Positions 1-8,700 of a stretch of DNA of 38,372 nucleotides are shown in pieces. Where the stretch lies: the NCBI RefSeq assembly GCF_027859075.1, contig NZ_JAQIBL010000162.1:1-38372 (forward strand). The letters are read 5' to 3'. The translations under genes were made by a program, and so were the position numbers. The notes beneath the pieces were generated by a model, which was not told the DNA's origin, made no database searches, and saw nothing but the letters and a program-made list of their open reading frames with translations. This stretch comes from Oceanispirochaeta sp. (GTDB lineage Bacteria > Spirochaetota > Spirochaetia > DSM-2461). Position 1 is the first letter of the stretch. Each line of letters starts with the position of its first letter.

Positions 1-633
1 GAACTGGGACATGCCTGGCATCATGAGGTGCTGAAAAAGGCTCCTGCCCTGCACCGTCATTATCCCATGACTCTGGCCGAAACCGCCTCTATTTTTTCTG
101 AAACCCTGGTATTCCAGGCCTGTTACCACCAGGCGGGAGATCAGGAAAAAGCATCTCTTTTGGATAGTACTCTGATGGACTCCAACCAGGTCATCACGGA
201 TATACTCTCCCGCTTCCTCTTTGAGAAGGAATTGATGAAAAAAAGGGCTGAGGGGGAGTTGTCTCCTGAAAACCTGAAGGACATGATGCTCCGGGCCCAG
301 GAAGCGACCTACGGTGATGCTCTGGAACAATCAGAAAGACACCCCTGGATGTGGGCTGTCAAAGGACACTACTATAATCAGGATCTGGCCTTCTACAACT
401 TCCCCTATGCCTTCGGACTGCTTTTTGCCCTGGGTCTGTACAGTCTCTATGAAGAGATGGGTGAGGATTTTTCAGTATTGTATAAAAAAGTACTCCTGAA
501 AACAGGACGCGCCAGCGCCGAAGACTGCGCCGCCGAAGCGGGCATCGATATTACAAAACAGGATTTCTGGGACAGAAGTCTGGGGGTGATCAAAAAGCAG
601 ATAGACGACTACTGCTCTCTGGTCCAGTCATGA
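1..633 (+). CDS. M3 family oligoendopeptidase, C-terminal part (5' truncated by window edge)
   Basis: Zinc metallopeptidase of the M3B (PepF) type that cleaves oligopeptides, probably in the cytosol. The reading frame is open from base 1. It begins with ELGHAWHHE, the tail of the HExxH zinc motif whose first His lies just outside the window. Further on, the YAFGLLFALGLYSLYEE stretch is typical of the C-terminal helical bundle of PepF-like enzymes. The GTG at 28 is internal and not the true start. The stop overlaps the ATG of the next gene (ATGA), so the two are probably co-transcribed and translationally coupled. The family assignment is firm; the substrate is not visible. Confidence 0.85.
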   Translation, partial: ELGHAWHHEVLKKAPALHRHYPMTLAETASIFSETLVFQACYHQAGDQEKASLLDSTLMDSNQVITDILSRFLFEKELMKKRAEGELSPENLKDMMLRAQEATYGDALEQSERHPWMWAVKGHYYNQDLAFYNFPYAFGLLFALGLYSLYEEMGEDFSVLYKKVLLKTGRASAEDCAAEAGIDITKQDFWDRSLGVIKKQIDDYCSLVQS

Positions 634-1337
634 GGGTATTTGCGCACCGCGGCGCCTCAGCTTATGCTCCCCAGAACACCCTGCCCTCCTTCAAAAAGGC
701 TCTTGAATTGAAGGCCTCCGGGATAGAGCTGGACGTGCAGCTTTCCTCTGATGGAGTTCCGGTCGTCATTCATGACTTTTTCCTGGATAGGACCAGCGAT
801 GCCAGCGGCTTTATTCACAGCCTGACCTGGCAGGAAATCCGCAAGGCTGATGCAGGCCTCTGGTTCGGCCCGGAGTTCAAGGGAACTCCCGTTCCCAGTC
901 TGGAAGAGGTGCTGGCCCTGATTCCCAGGGATGTCACACTGAATCTGGAGATAAAATCCATCAGCTCCCTGGAAGAACCAGTGGCAAGGATTGTCTCGGA
1001 CCTTCTGAACCAGGAGAAAGAAAGGGATCTCATCGTCTCCTCCTTCAACCACCCCATTTTAAAGGAGTATCAATCCCTTGATCCCGATGTGAAGATCGGC
1101 ATCCTCACAGGAAGTGATTTTATCGGCTTTCCCGCCTATGTGGAGGCCAGCGGATTGAGACCCTTCAGCATTCATCCCCAGGCCACATACCTTTCTGCCG
1201 AAACGATCCGGGAATATCATGAGAGAGGATGGCAGGTCCTGACCTATACGGTGAACTCATTGGAACAGGCCGGGATGGTTCAAAACTTAGGTGCGGATGG
1301 TATCTTTTCGGATTACCCCGATCTGTTAACCCGGTGA
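630..1337 (+). CDS. Glycerophosphodiester phosphodiesterase family protein
   Basis: Hydrolyses glycerophosphodiesters to glycerol-3-phosphate and an alcohol, in phospholipid turnover. At 235 residues it has the normal length of the bacterial UgpQ-like cytosolic form. It opens with FAHRGASAYAPQNT, the HRG catalytic and metal motif, followed by GIELDVQLSSDGVPVVIHD, which carries the conserved Glu, Asp and second His. The C-terminal part keeps the TIM-barrel end YTVNSLEQAGMVQNLGADGIFSDYPD. No signal peptide is seen. The start overlaps the stop of the peptidase gene by one base, and it ends 13 bases before the convergent omptin-like gene. Confidence 0.9.
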   Translation: MRVFAHRGASAYAPQNTLPSFKKALELKASGIELDVQLSSDGVPVVIHDFFLDRTSDASGFIHSLTWQEIRKADAGLWFGPEFKGTPVPSLEEVLALIPRDVTLNLEIKSISSLEEPVARIVSDLLNQEKERDLIVSSFNHPILKEYQSLDPDVKIGILTGSDFIGFPAYVEASGLRPFSIHPQATYLSAETIREYHERGWQVLTYTVNSLEQAGMVQNLGADGIFSDYPDLLTR

Positions 1338-1350
1338 AACCTCAGAAACA

Positions 1351-2307
1351 TCAATAGCGGTACTCCAGATTAAGGCTCAGAGAACTTGTGTCATACCTGA
1401 CACCGGCACTTCCTGGATAAAAGCCTCGAAGAGAGCCGCTGTTGTTGTAAACCGCAGTATCTCCCTGAAATTCATGAACAGAATCAATATCTAAGCTTAA
1501 GGCCAGGGAAAAGACAGGAGTCCAGTGCCAGCTGGAATAAATGGAGAGTCCGGTATAGCTTCCCTTCCGGAATGTATCATAAAAGTGCAACCCCCGGAAT
1601 TTGTGATAATCGTGATCATCCACAGAAACCATCCAGCTGTATATAAAAGTCCAACCACCGGTAAAGGATCCCTCCCTGAATGAAATGCCTCCTCCGATAT
1701 AGGGAATTCTGTATTCAATATCATAGTCGATTCCATTCTGCCCGATGAGGGTTTCGTAATCAGATCCAGGATAATCCAGTTCCTTCAGAGAATCCGTCCA
1801 GCCCCACTGGATCAGCTTGAAACCGCTCAGAAAATCGAGGTTAAAATTATATGTCCTGTAGAACCGGACTGTGGCATTATAGTCCACCAGCAGAGAGTGG
1901 GTCAGGTAAATATCACTCAGGGAGTAATGGGTCCATTCCGTGTCGGTCTGGCTGAAGTAACCCGAAAGCCAGTCATGGTCGGTCATCTCTCCTGTTGAGG
2001 GGTTTATGGTGCTTCCTGCTGCGGCATTGAGGAACAGCACATTCCCGATGTTGACAGAACCGGAAAGACCGCTGATCAAGGCCGGATTGATTTCCCAGTG
2101 AAGGCGGCTCATATAAGGATAGGGTTCACTGCTGCTGTCGTACACCAGTTCATCTGAAAAACCTGTCATATAGGAGACAAAGGGACTCAGCGAGAGTTCT
2201 GCTGTTCTGCCTGGGGAAAGGAGTGCGCCCGACCTTGCCTGCAGGGCACTGAGAGGCAGGGAGGCAGTACACAGGAGAAAAATCAGGACCGTCAATCTCA
2301 TACACAT
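1351..2307 (-). CDS. Omptin-family outer-membrane aspartate protease-like protein
   Basis: Resembles omptins (OmpT/Pla), ten-stranded outer-membrane beta-barrel endoproteases. From the ATG at 2307 it has 318 residues, close to OmpT. A signal peptide covers about residues 1-24. The omptin catalytic pairs can be matched: MTDHDW gives Asp110/Asp112 (OmpT Asp83/Asp85) and DDHDYH gives Asp233/His235 (OmpT Asp210/His212). RIPYIGGGISFREG and GGWTFIYSWMVS match the strands leading to the second pair, and the protein ends in an aromatic residue (LEYRY), as barrels do. An ATG at 2358 with a strong GAGGGG site is an alternative start, giving a longer N-region. Substrate unknown; likely surface proteolysis. 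The match comes from motifs only. Confidence 0.72.
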   Translation of the reverse strand: MCMRLTVLIFLLCTASLPLSALQARSGALLSPGRTAELSLSPFVSYMTGFSDELVYDSSSEPYPYMSRLHWEINPALISGLSGSVNIGNVLFLNAAAGSTINPSTGEMTDHDWLSGYFSQTDTEWTHYSLSDIYLTHSLLVDYNATVRFYRTYNFNLDFLSGFKLIQWGWTDSLKELDYPGSDYETLIGQNGIDYDIEYRIPYIGGGISFREGSFTGGWTFIYSWMVSVDDHDYHKFRGLHFYDTFRKGSYTGLSIYSSWHWTPVFSLALSLDIDSVHEFQGDTAVYNNSGSLRGFYPGSAGVRYDTSSLSLNLEYRY

Positions 2308-2394
2308 ATTGTATCTTCCGGGAGAAGAAAAAACCAGCACTCCTGCAAACCCTTTCATGTCTGTCCCCTCTTTTCCAAATAGTGGCTCCCCTGC

Positions 2395-2400
2395 TACACT
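2395..2400 (+). promoter_or_regulatory. Candidate -10 element of modF-like gene
   Basis: TACACT lies nine bases before the ATG at 2410, with TTTCCA (2372-2377) 17 bases upstream as a weak -35. No SD sequence precedes the ATG. If this promoter is used, the transcript would begin almost at the start codon. Confidence 0.3.
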
Positions 2401-2409
2401 TCGTACACT

Positions 2410-3846
2410 ATGAAAGCAGCTCCATTGATACAACTGACCGACCAATACCTCCCGGAATACCCTGAAAAAGGAAAAGGCCCCCCCCTCAGCTGGACCTGGA
2501 ACCCCGGTGAATCCTGGGTCATCCTGGGAGAAAACGGCTCAGGGAAGACCCATTTCTCAGAACTCATCGCAGACAACATGCCTGGAAGAGTAGACAAGGT
2601 CTCCTTTGAAGACCTGGAAGAACTGCTGGAAAAACAGATCAGACAGGACGACTCGGAATACACGGGAAAGGTGGATACAGGGACTCCCCTCTTTGAATTC
2701 CTGGGCTTGAAAATCGGAGGAGAAATACCGACAGATGCTCCCCCTCCCCCCAGTGGTCTGGAGAAACTCATGAACTCGGGCCTCCGGATACTCTCCACCG
2801 GAGAGATCCGTAAATCCCTGATCTACAAAGCCCTGCTGGGAAAACCGGAGCTGTTAATCCTGGATGAACCCTTCGATGGTCTGGACAAAGAATCGGTTCT
2901 GCAGATGCAGGACATGATTAATACCCTGATCAGGGAGGGCTTTCCAGTCCTGATGATTCTCAATAGAAAAAGTGAGATTCTGCCGACTCACAGCCATGTT
3001 GCTGTATTCAGAGACTTCCATCTCGTCTTTAAGGGCAGCCTGAAAGAGTGGGTGCACTTTGACAGCCTGGATGTGCCTTCGGAGCAGAAAAATTTAAAAA
3101 TACCGGCCTCACCGGGAAAAGCATATCAGGGAGGAGAAGACCTTCTGGTGGATATCCGCAATACCAGTATCAGATATGGAGACAAGACGATCCTGGACAG
3201 GGTGAACTGGCAGGTGAAACGGGGAGAGCATTGGAAAATCACCGGCCCCAACGGTGCCGGAAAATCCACACTCCTGGGCTTGATTACAGGGGACCAGCCC
3301 CAGGCCTATGCCAACGACATCCGGCTTTTCGGAAAACCACGAGGCAGCGGTGAGTCAGTCTGGGAGATCAAGGAGAAGCTGGGGATCATCTCACCGGCCC
3401 TGCAGCTCAGCTACAGAGTCAGTCTGACCGCCCGAATGTGCATCGTCTCCGGACTGTATGACAGCATCGGCATCTACAACAGCGTTCCTCCCCGGGAACG
3501 GGCCCTGGCGGATGAGTGGCTGGGCTATATCGGCATGTTTGATAAGGCGGAAACCCCCCTGAAACGGCTGTCCTATGGAGAGCAAAGGCTGCTGCTCATT
3601 GCGCGGGGGCTGATTAAACATCCTCCCCTTCTCATCCTGGATGAACCCTGTCAGGGCCTGGATGACAGAAACAGGGAAAGGATTCTGGAAGTTCTTGGTA
3701 ATTTTGCAGGCGAATCGGAATCGACCCTCCTCTATGTGACTCACCATGAGGAAGACAAAATCAGGCACATTGAAAGGCATCTGTGTTTTCACCCCTGCAA
3801 GGGAGGTTTTACATTGACCTCAGACGCTCTTCCACTTCCCCAATAA
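2410..3846 (+). CDS. modF: ModF-type protein with two ABC ATPase domains
   Basis: Soluble protein with two tandem ABC nucleotide-binding domains and no membrane segments, closely resembling E. coli ModF (490 aa; here 478). Domain 1 has Walker A GENGSGKT, signature LSTGE and Walker B LLILDEPFDGLD. Domain 2 has GPNGAGKST, signature LSYGEQ and LLILDEPCQGLD. The stretches around GEHWKITGPNGAGKST and YRVSLTARMCIVSGLYDSIG are very ModF-like. In E. coli modF accompanies molybdate transport genes and its role is unclear; no mod transporter is visible here. No SD precedes the ATG. The 3' end overlaps convergent ispH by 38 bases. Confidence 0.82.
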   Translation: MKAAPLIQLTDQYLPEYPEKGKGPPLSWTWNPGESWVILGENGSGKTHFSELIADNMPGRVDKVSFEDLEELLEKQIRQDDSEYTGKVDTGTPLFEFLGLKIGGEIPTDAPPPPSGLEKLMNSGLRILSTGEIRKSLIYKALLGKPELLILDEPFDGLDKESVLQMQDMINTLIREGFPVLMILNRKSEILPTHSHVAVFRDFHLVFKGSLKEWVHFDSLDVPSEQKNLKIPASPGKAYQGGEDLLVDIRNTSIRYGDKTILDRVNWQVKRGEHWKITGPNGAGKSTLLGLITGDQPQAYANDIRLFGKPRGSGESVWEIKEKLGIISPALQLSYRVSLTARMCIVSGLYDSIGIYNSVPPRERALADEWLGYIGMFDKAETPLKRLSYGEQRLLLIARGLIKHPPLLILDEPCQGLDDRNRERILEVLGNFAGESESTLLYVTHHEEDKIRHIERHLCFHPCKGGFTLTSDALPLPQ

Positions 3847-4654
3847 GACTGTCGGGAGTCGAGGCCCCGGCGCTGAGTCCGATGATATCGTATCCGGCGG
3901 CCTCTTGAGGAATTTCTGAGGCATCCTGGATGTACCAGCAGGGGATTCCTGTGTCCTGAGCCGTCTTATAGAGGCGCTGGGTGTTGGCACTATCTTTCCC
4001 ACCGATGATAAGGCAGGCATCCACACGGGTGCATAACTCTTTCAGAGCTTCCTGACGTTTACTTGTGGCGGAGCAGATGCTCTCTACAATCTTTAAATCC
4101 GCACATTTTTCTTTGAGAACATGACAGACCCGGTCGTATTCATCCTGTTTAATCGTGGTTTGACTGATCACCATGACAGGGCCTTTCAGAGACAGATTTC
4201 CTGCTTCTTCAGGGTCGCTGATCACGATGGGGTTATCTGCAAAACCAGCCAGTCCCTTGATCTCCCCATGATCGGGATCACCCACGATCACCGTATGATA
4301 ACCCAGAGAAGAATACTTTCTGACTGTTTTCTGTGAGGCGATAACCTTTGGACAGGTTCCGTCCATGACAAGGCTTCCCCGTCGATTGAGAGCCTCTCTT
4401 GTCTGGGGAGGTATCCCATGAGCCCGGATAATCACGCGGCAGTCTGAGGGCACATCTTCCGGGGATTCCACTGTCTTGACTCCCCGGACGGCAAAGTCAT
4501 TGATAACCCGGGGATTATGAATGATAGGGCCCAGAGTATAGACTTCGCTGTCCTCAAAGTTTACGGCTTCCTCCAGGGTGCCCACCGCCCTGCGGACTCC
4601 CAGACAGAATCCCATTTCATCGGCACGGATGATCGTCTTCTTATTCTTCTTCAT
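3809..4654 (-). CDS. ispH: 4-hydroxy-3-methylbut-2-enyl diphosphate reductase
   Basis: Last enzyme of the MEP (non-mevalonate) isoprenoid pathway: a [4Fe-4S] enzyme that converts HMBPP to IPP and DMAPP. The three cluster cysteines are present: Cys17 (GFCLGVRRAV), Cys101 (DGTCPKV) and Cys194 (ESICSAT). The HNP motif (IIHNPRV) and RAHGIPP are also kept. Length (281 aa) is normal for the single-domain form. The ATG lies nine bases past the stop of the deacetylase gene and has no good SD, so translation probably depends on coupling. It is the last gene of a FecR/TPR - deacetylase - ispH run. Confidence 0.95.
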   Translation of the reverse strand: MKKNKKTIIRADEMGFCLGVRRAVGTLEEAVNFEDSEVYTLGPIIHNPRVINDFAVRGVKTVESPEDVPSDCRVIIRAHGIPPQTREALNRRGSLVMDGTCPKVIASQKTVRKYSSLGYHTVIVGDPDHGEIKGLAGFADNPIVISDPEEAGNLSLKGPVMVISQTTIKQDEYDRVCHVLKEKCADLKIVESICSATSKRQEALKELCTRVDACLIIGGKDSANTQRLYKTAQDTGIPCWYIQDASEIPQEAAGYDIIGLSAGASTPDSLIGEVEERLRSM

Positions 4655-4663
4655 TCTGACTTA

Positions 4664-5848
4664 TTATGGAATATACACATACACTGTGTCATCCCCGCCC
4701 AGCTCCAGATTGTAATCCTCCAGATGCACCGCTTTGCCTGTGGAATGAATAAGTATGGTCCTGCGATTCATATAGGAATTACCCGAGGACAAGCGGTTCA
4801 GGAGGATTTGAAAGCTCTGGTTTTCCACGGAAAAACGGGAAATATCCCAGGAACGAAAAGAATCCATCCAGGGAGGGACCGAAAAACGGCCGTTTAAATC
4901 ATAGGCAATCTCTGGAAAGTCTCCCCTTTCGATGGCAGAAATTAGATCCAACTCTTCCTGAGGGTTAAATTGACCCGAGCCGTAGGGAAAGGCCAGTGTC
5001 GGCAGAGAAACCGGAGTTCCCATATAATCAGAGAGGATTCTATTGCTCTCCCCAATCTCCCGGAGAAAGGCATCAATCGTCATTTTCTCCCGGAAGGTAT
5101 GGGTCAGACTGTGATGCCCCAGATGAAACTCTCTGAGGGCATAGCGTATTTTATCCCTGACAACGGGCATGCCTTCATAGGGAAAACCCGGATTGGACAG
5201 CCCACCTCGCTGCCTGAAGGGTACTGCATCAAAGGAGATATAAAATGTCAGGTTGTAGTGATCTCCCGTTTTTTTAAAATAACGGGTATAGATGGCAGCC
5301 AGACAGTTCGGGTCCAGTTCCCAGGAATCCGGTTCTTCTCCCCGGGAATAAGCCTCAAGGGTTTCTTCATTCCACAACAGCTGTGTGGCCCCCGCATCAT
5401 CCGCACCCAGAACAATGGGGCGCATCCCCGAGGGTACAGATGAAAAATCCCCTGTAGCAAAATTCAGGTCTGAAAGGGGGTAATACTTGTACTTGATCAG
5501 AAATGCCATGAGATGATGCACTCGGGGAAGGGACAATTCATACAATTCATCCTCTCCAATTTTATGAAAGCAGAGAACGGGAATTTGTCCTGATTTGTTA
5601 TGGGGGTAAATAATAGTGGCACCCTGTTTTTGGACACTCACAGGAGATTCATATCTCAGACTCTCAAGAAGGAAGGACTCCGGGTCCTTCTCTTTAAGAG
5701 AACGGACAAAAATCAGCCGAACCGGCATACCCTCTCCATCAATAAGGATACGGTAAAGGTTACCCCCGGTCCTGGCACTCAGGGGAAAAGAGCACCCGAG
5801 AAAAAAAAGGAGCATATAAATGGTGAAAACTCTACGCCGGGAGATCAA
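4664..5848 (-). CDS. Secreted polysaccharide deacetylase family protein
   Basis: NodB-fold (carbohydrate esterase family 4-like) enzyme expected to remove acetyl groups from a polysaccharide outside the inner membrane. The N-terminus ISRRRVFTIYMLLFFLGCS is a signal sequence; the Cys could be a loose spirochaetal lipobox, or cleavage may follow PLSA. The catalytic features are the VLCFHKIG opening, the Asp pair in VLGADDAGA, the His motif GHHSLTH and the AFPYGSG loop. Start is TTG, 15 bases after the upstream stop; the next ATG (5815) would remove the positively charged N-region, so TTG is preferred. No recognisable SD precedes it. Substrate unknown (peptidoglycan or exopolysaccharide). Confidence 0.75.
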   Translation of the reverse strand: MISRRRVFTIYMLLFFLGCSFPLSARTGGNLYRILIDGEGMPVRLIFVRSLKEKDPESFLLESLRYESPVSVQKQGATIIYPHNKSGQIPVLCFHKIGEDELYELSLPRVHHLMAFLIKYKYYPLSDLNFATGDFSSVPSGMRPIVLGADDAGATQLLWNEETLEAYSRGEEPDSWELDPNCLAAIYTRYFKKTGDHYNLTFYISFDAVPFRQRGGLSNPGFPYEGMPVVRDKIRYALREFHLGHHSLTHTFREKMTIDAFLREIGESNRILSDYMGTPVSLPTLAFPYGSGQFNPQEELDLISAIERGDFPEIAYDLNGRFSVPPWMDSFRSWDISRFSVENQSFQILLNRLSSGNSYMNRRTILIHSTGKAVHLEDYNLELGGDDTVYVYIP

Positions 5849-5863
5849 TCGTGGATAAAGATC

Positions 5864-6739
5864 TTAGAGAGAAGAGAGTGCTTGTGAGGCCTGCTGGCCG
5901 ACAGGAGTGGAAGGTGCCAGATCCTTAGCCTTTTGATAGGCACTCTTGGCATTCTGCTTGCTTCCACTTCCCAGGTAAGCCGTTCCTTTCAAGAACTGGA
6001 TCTGCTGTTCTTCATCAGAGCTGAGAGATGCATTGGAGCTTTCAAAACCTTTGATCAATTTGACAGCATCATCGTAGGAGAGTGAACGGATAAGCAGATC
6101 ACTCATCCTGATAACATAGGCTCCCTGAAACTCCTTTTCAAGAGAATCAATCTCTACATCCTGCAGACTCCGGGCATAATCCCTTTTCTGTCCCAGTGCA
6201 TCGTAGCAGATGGCGCTGAAAAACAGACAGTTCTGGTCCTCAAAAAATTCCCAACCCTCTTCAAAGTTAATAAGAGCTTCTTCATAATCATCCTGATCCA
6301 GCAACTTCATTCCAGCATACAGATAGGTGAAGGCATCTTCCATCCCCGTACTGTCTGAAACACTTGCCTCGGCACCGCGGACACCCATGGTTGCTTCATG
6401 CTGCCATTTTTCATTACCCGTACTGAGGGTCAACTTCTTTTTAAGATCCAGGGAGGTTGCAGCCACAGAGGCGCTTCCCCGCATTAACTCACGAACTTCG
6501 TAAGTCCCGTCTCTCGAGAGGGATACAATAGAATTACCGACCAGCAATTCGGCATAACCGTCACCCGACAGCTTCAGTGTAGCACTATCTGAAAGCTCAT
6601 CACCTATACCGACTTCCTGCCAGCTCCCTGATTTCTGAACTTCAAGTATACCTTCAAGATAATCAACAGATGTATCTGCAAATATAAAAACCGGTAAAAA
6701 GAGGAATGCAATAATTATGAATAGTATTGTCCTTTTCAT
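5864..6739 (-). CDS. Secreted FecR-like / TPR protein of unknown function
   Basis: Exported protein of 291 residues. Residues 1-21 form a clear signal peptide (KRTILFIIIAFLFLPVFIFA). Residues about 23-115 look like a FecR-type beta domain (VDYLEGILEVQKSGSWQEV, then short repeated strands), often used as a periplasmic scaffold or sensor. The C-terminal half is helical with TPR-like repeats (YLYAGMKLLDQDDYEEALIN; FLKGTAYLGSGSKQNAKSAY). An excellent AAGGAGG lies seven bases before the ATG, and a TATAAT box lies further upstream (complement of 6786-6791). It leads an operon with the deacetylase and ispH. No enzymatic motif is seen; a structural or assembly role is inferred. Confidence 0.7.
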   Translation of the reverse strand: MKRTILFIIIAFLFLPVFIFADTSVDYLEGILEVQKSGSWQEVGIGDELSDSATLKLSGDGYAELLVGNSIVSLSRDGTYEVRELMRGSASVAATSLDLKKKLTLSTGNEKWQHEATMGVRGAEASVSDSTGMEDAFTYLYAGMKLLDQDDYEEALINFEEGWEFFEDQNCLFFSAICYDALGQKRDYARSLQDVEIDSLEKEFQGAYVIRMSDLLIRSLSYDDAVKLIKGFESSNASLSSDEEQQIQFLKGTAYLGSGSKQNAKSAYQKAKDLAPSTPVGQQASQALSSL

Positions 6740-6785
6740 TGGAGAGCCTCCTTGGGCATTTTCAATATAATTTATATTCTAATTC

Positions 6786-6791
6786 ATTATA
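6786..6791 (-). promoter_or_regulatory. Candidate -10 box (TATAAT) for the FecR/TPR operon
   Basis: A perfect TATAAT on the minus strand, about 46 bases before the ATG at 6739, in a 186-base divergent gap. No convincing -35 hexamer is visible at 16-18 bases, so the call rests on the -10 and position only. Confidence 0.35.
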
Positions 6792-6881
6792 CAATCATTT
6801 GGAACAAATAACATTGTTCAGGACGAGCTAAATCGCGAAGGACCGGCATTATATGATCTGGAAGGGATGGAATGAAAAGTC

Positions 6882-6887
6882 TATAAT
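6882..6887 (+). promoter_or_regulatory. Candidate -10 box (TATAAT) for the ettA-like gene
   Basis: A perfect TATAAT lies 38 bases before the ATG at 6926. The SD (GAGGG) sits between it and the start at normal spacing. No good -35 is visible. The rest of the 186-base divergent gap is AT-rich with no further features seen. Confidence 0.35.
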
Positions 6888-6925
6888 ACTCACTTTTGAA
6901 AAAAATACAGATATGAGGGATTTGG

Positions 6926-8608
6926 ATGTCAGACGATAAAAAGGTTATTTACTCCATGGTGGGAGTAAGCAAAAGTCACAACCAGAAGGTGATTCTCAAA
7001 GATATATACCTCTCCTACTTTTACGGAGCCAAAATTGGTGTTTTAGGACTGAACGGTTCGGGAAAGAGTACACTTCTCCGCATCCTGGCGGGAGTTGATC
7101 AGGATATTACAGGTGAAACGGTCCTTTCAGAGGGCTTTACAATCGGTTATCTCGAGCAGGAGCCTCAGCTTGATCCTGATAAGACAGTCCGTGAAATCGT
7201 GGAAGAAGGGGCTCAGGAAACAGTCAACCTTCTCAAGGAATATGATGATATTAATGGAAAGTTCTCCGAGCCCATGAGCGATGATGAAATGAATCAGCTC
7301 CTTGAGAAGCAGGGAAAGATTCAGGATCGCCTGGAAGCCCTGGATGGCTGGGAACTGGATTCACGCCTGGAACTGGCCATGGACGCCCTGCGCTGCCCTC
7401 CGGAAGACAGCAAAATCGGAATACTCACGGGTGGAGAGAAAAGACGGGTGGCTCTGTGCCGGCTCCTCTTGAAAAAACCCGATATTCTGTTGCTGGATTA
7501 ACCTACAAACCACCTTGATGCTGAATCCGTCGCCTGGCTGGAACATCATCTGCAGCGCTATGAGGGAACAATCATTGCCGTCACTCATGATCGTTACTTT
7601 CTGGACAATGTGGCCGGATGGATTCTGGAACTCGACAGAGCCCAGGGAATTCCCTGGAAGGGAAACTACTCATCCTGGCTGGATCAGAAACAAAAACGGA
7701 TGCTCCAGGAGGAGAAGAAAGAATCAGAGCGTCAGAAGACACTGAAACGGGAGCTGGAATGGATTCGCTTGAGCCCTAAGGGCCGCCAGGATAAGTCGAA
7801 AGCCAGGATTAACTCCTACGAGACCCTGTTGAACCAGGATTCAAATGAATCAAGTAATGATTTGCAGCTTTTTATCCCCCCCGGCCCCAGGCTGGGGAAT
7901 ATTGTCATCGAGGCGGAGAATATCAGCAAAGGTTTTGGCGACAGACTCCTCTATGAGAACCTGAGTTTCAAACTCCCCCCCGGAGGGATTGTAGGAATTA
8001 TAGGGGCCAATGGTGCGGGTAAAACGACCCTCTTTAAGATGATCACTGGTGAAGATACACCCGATGCGGGAAGCATTAAACTGGGTGAAACAGTCACTTT
8101 GGCCTATGTGGAACAGACCCGTGAAAATCTGGATCCGGAAAAATCCGTATGGGAGCAGATCTCTGACGGCCTGGATATTATCAAACTGGGTAAACGGGAA
8201 ATGAACTCCCGGGCTATTGTCTCTCAATTCAATTTCATGGGAGCGGATCAGCAGAAAAAAGTCGGAATCCTCTCCGGGGGAGAAAGGAACAGGATCAATC
8301 TGGCCATGATGCTCAAGGAAGAGGCCAATGTTCTCCTCCTGGATGAACCCACCAATGACCTGGATATAAACACCATCCGGGCACTGGAGGATGGTCTGCT
8401 GAACTTTGCCGGATGTGCCGTTGTCATCAGCCATGACCGGTGGTTCCTGGACAGAATTGCCACCCACATTCTGGCATTCGAAGGCGACAGTAAGGCCTTC
8501 TGGTTTGAAGGAAACTTTTCTGAGTATGAAGAAAATAAGAAAAAACGTTTAGGAATTGATGCAGATCAGCCCCACCGGATCAAATACAGAAACCTGACAA
8601 GAGACTGA
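6926..8608 (+). pseudogene. ettA: EttA-type ABC-F translation factor interrupted by TAA at codon 192
   Basis: The full frame (560 codons plus stop; EttA of E. coli has 555 aa) encodes an energy-dependent translational throttle factor: two ABC domains with a linker, binding the ribosomal E site. Domain 1 has GLNGSGKST and LTGGEKRR. Domain 2 has GANGAGKTT, LSGGERNR and LLLDEPTNDLD (Glu at codon 474). Codon 192 (7499-7501) is TAA where GAA should encode the catalytic Glu of LLLDEPTNHLD. The frame continues at once with PTNHLDAESVAWLEHHL and stays intact to 8608, so only one base differs from a working gene. Start: ATG with GAGGG seven bases upstream. It could be a recent nonsense mutation, a strain variant or a sequence error. 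As written, translation would yield a 191-residue fragment. Confidence 0.88.
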
Positions 8609-8650
8609 TTCTTTTATGAGTCAAGGACTCCCTCTTTTCTGGTAAAAAGA

Positions 8651-8678
8651 AAAACCTCCCTGACGGGAGGTTTTTTTT
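8651..8678. terminator. Bidirectional Rho-independent terminator
   Basis: AAAACCTCCC-TGAC-GGGAGG followed by eight T. The left side is A-rich, so the complement also ends in a U tract. It lies between the convergent ends of the ettA-like gene (plus) and the cNMP-binding gene (minus) and can serve both. Confidence 0.92.
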
Positions 8679-8700
8679 ACACAAAGAGTTCAGGGTGAAT

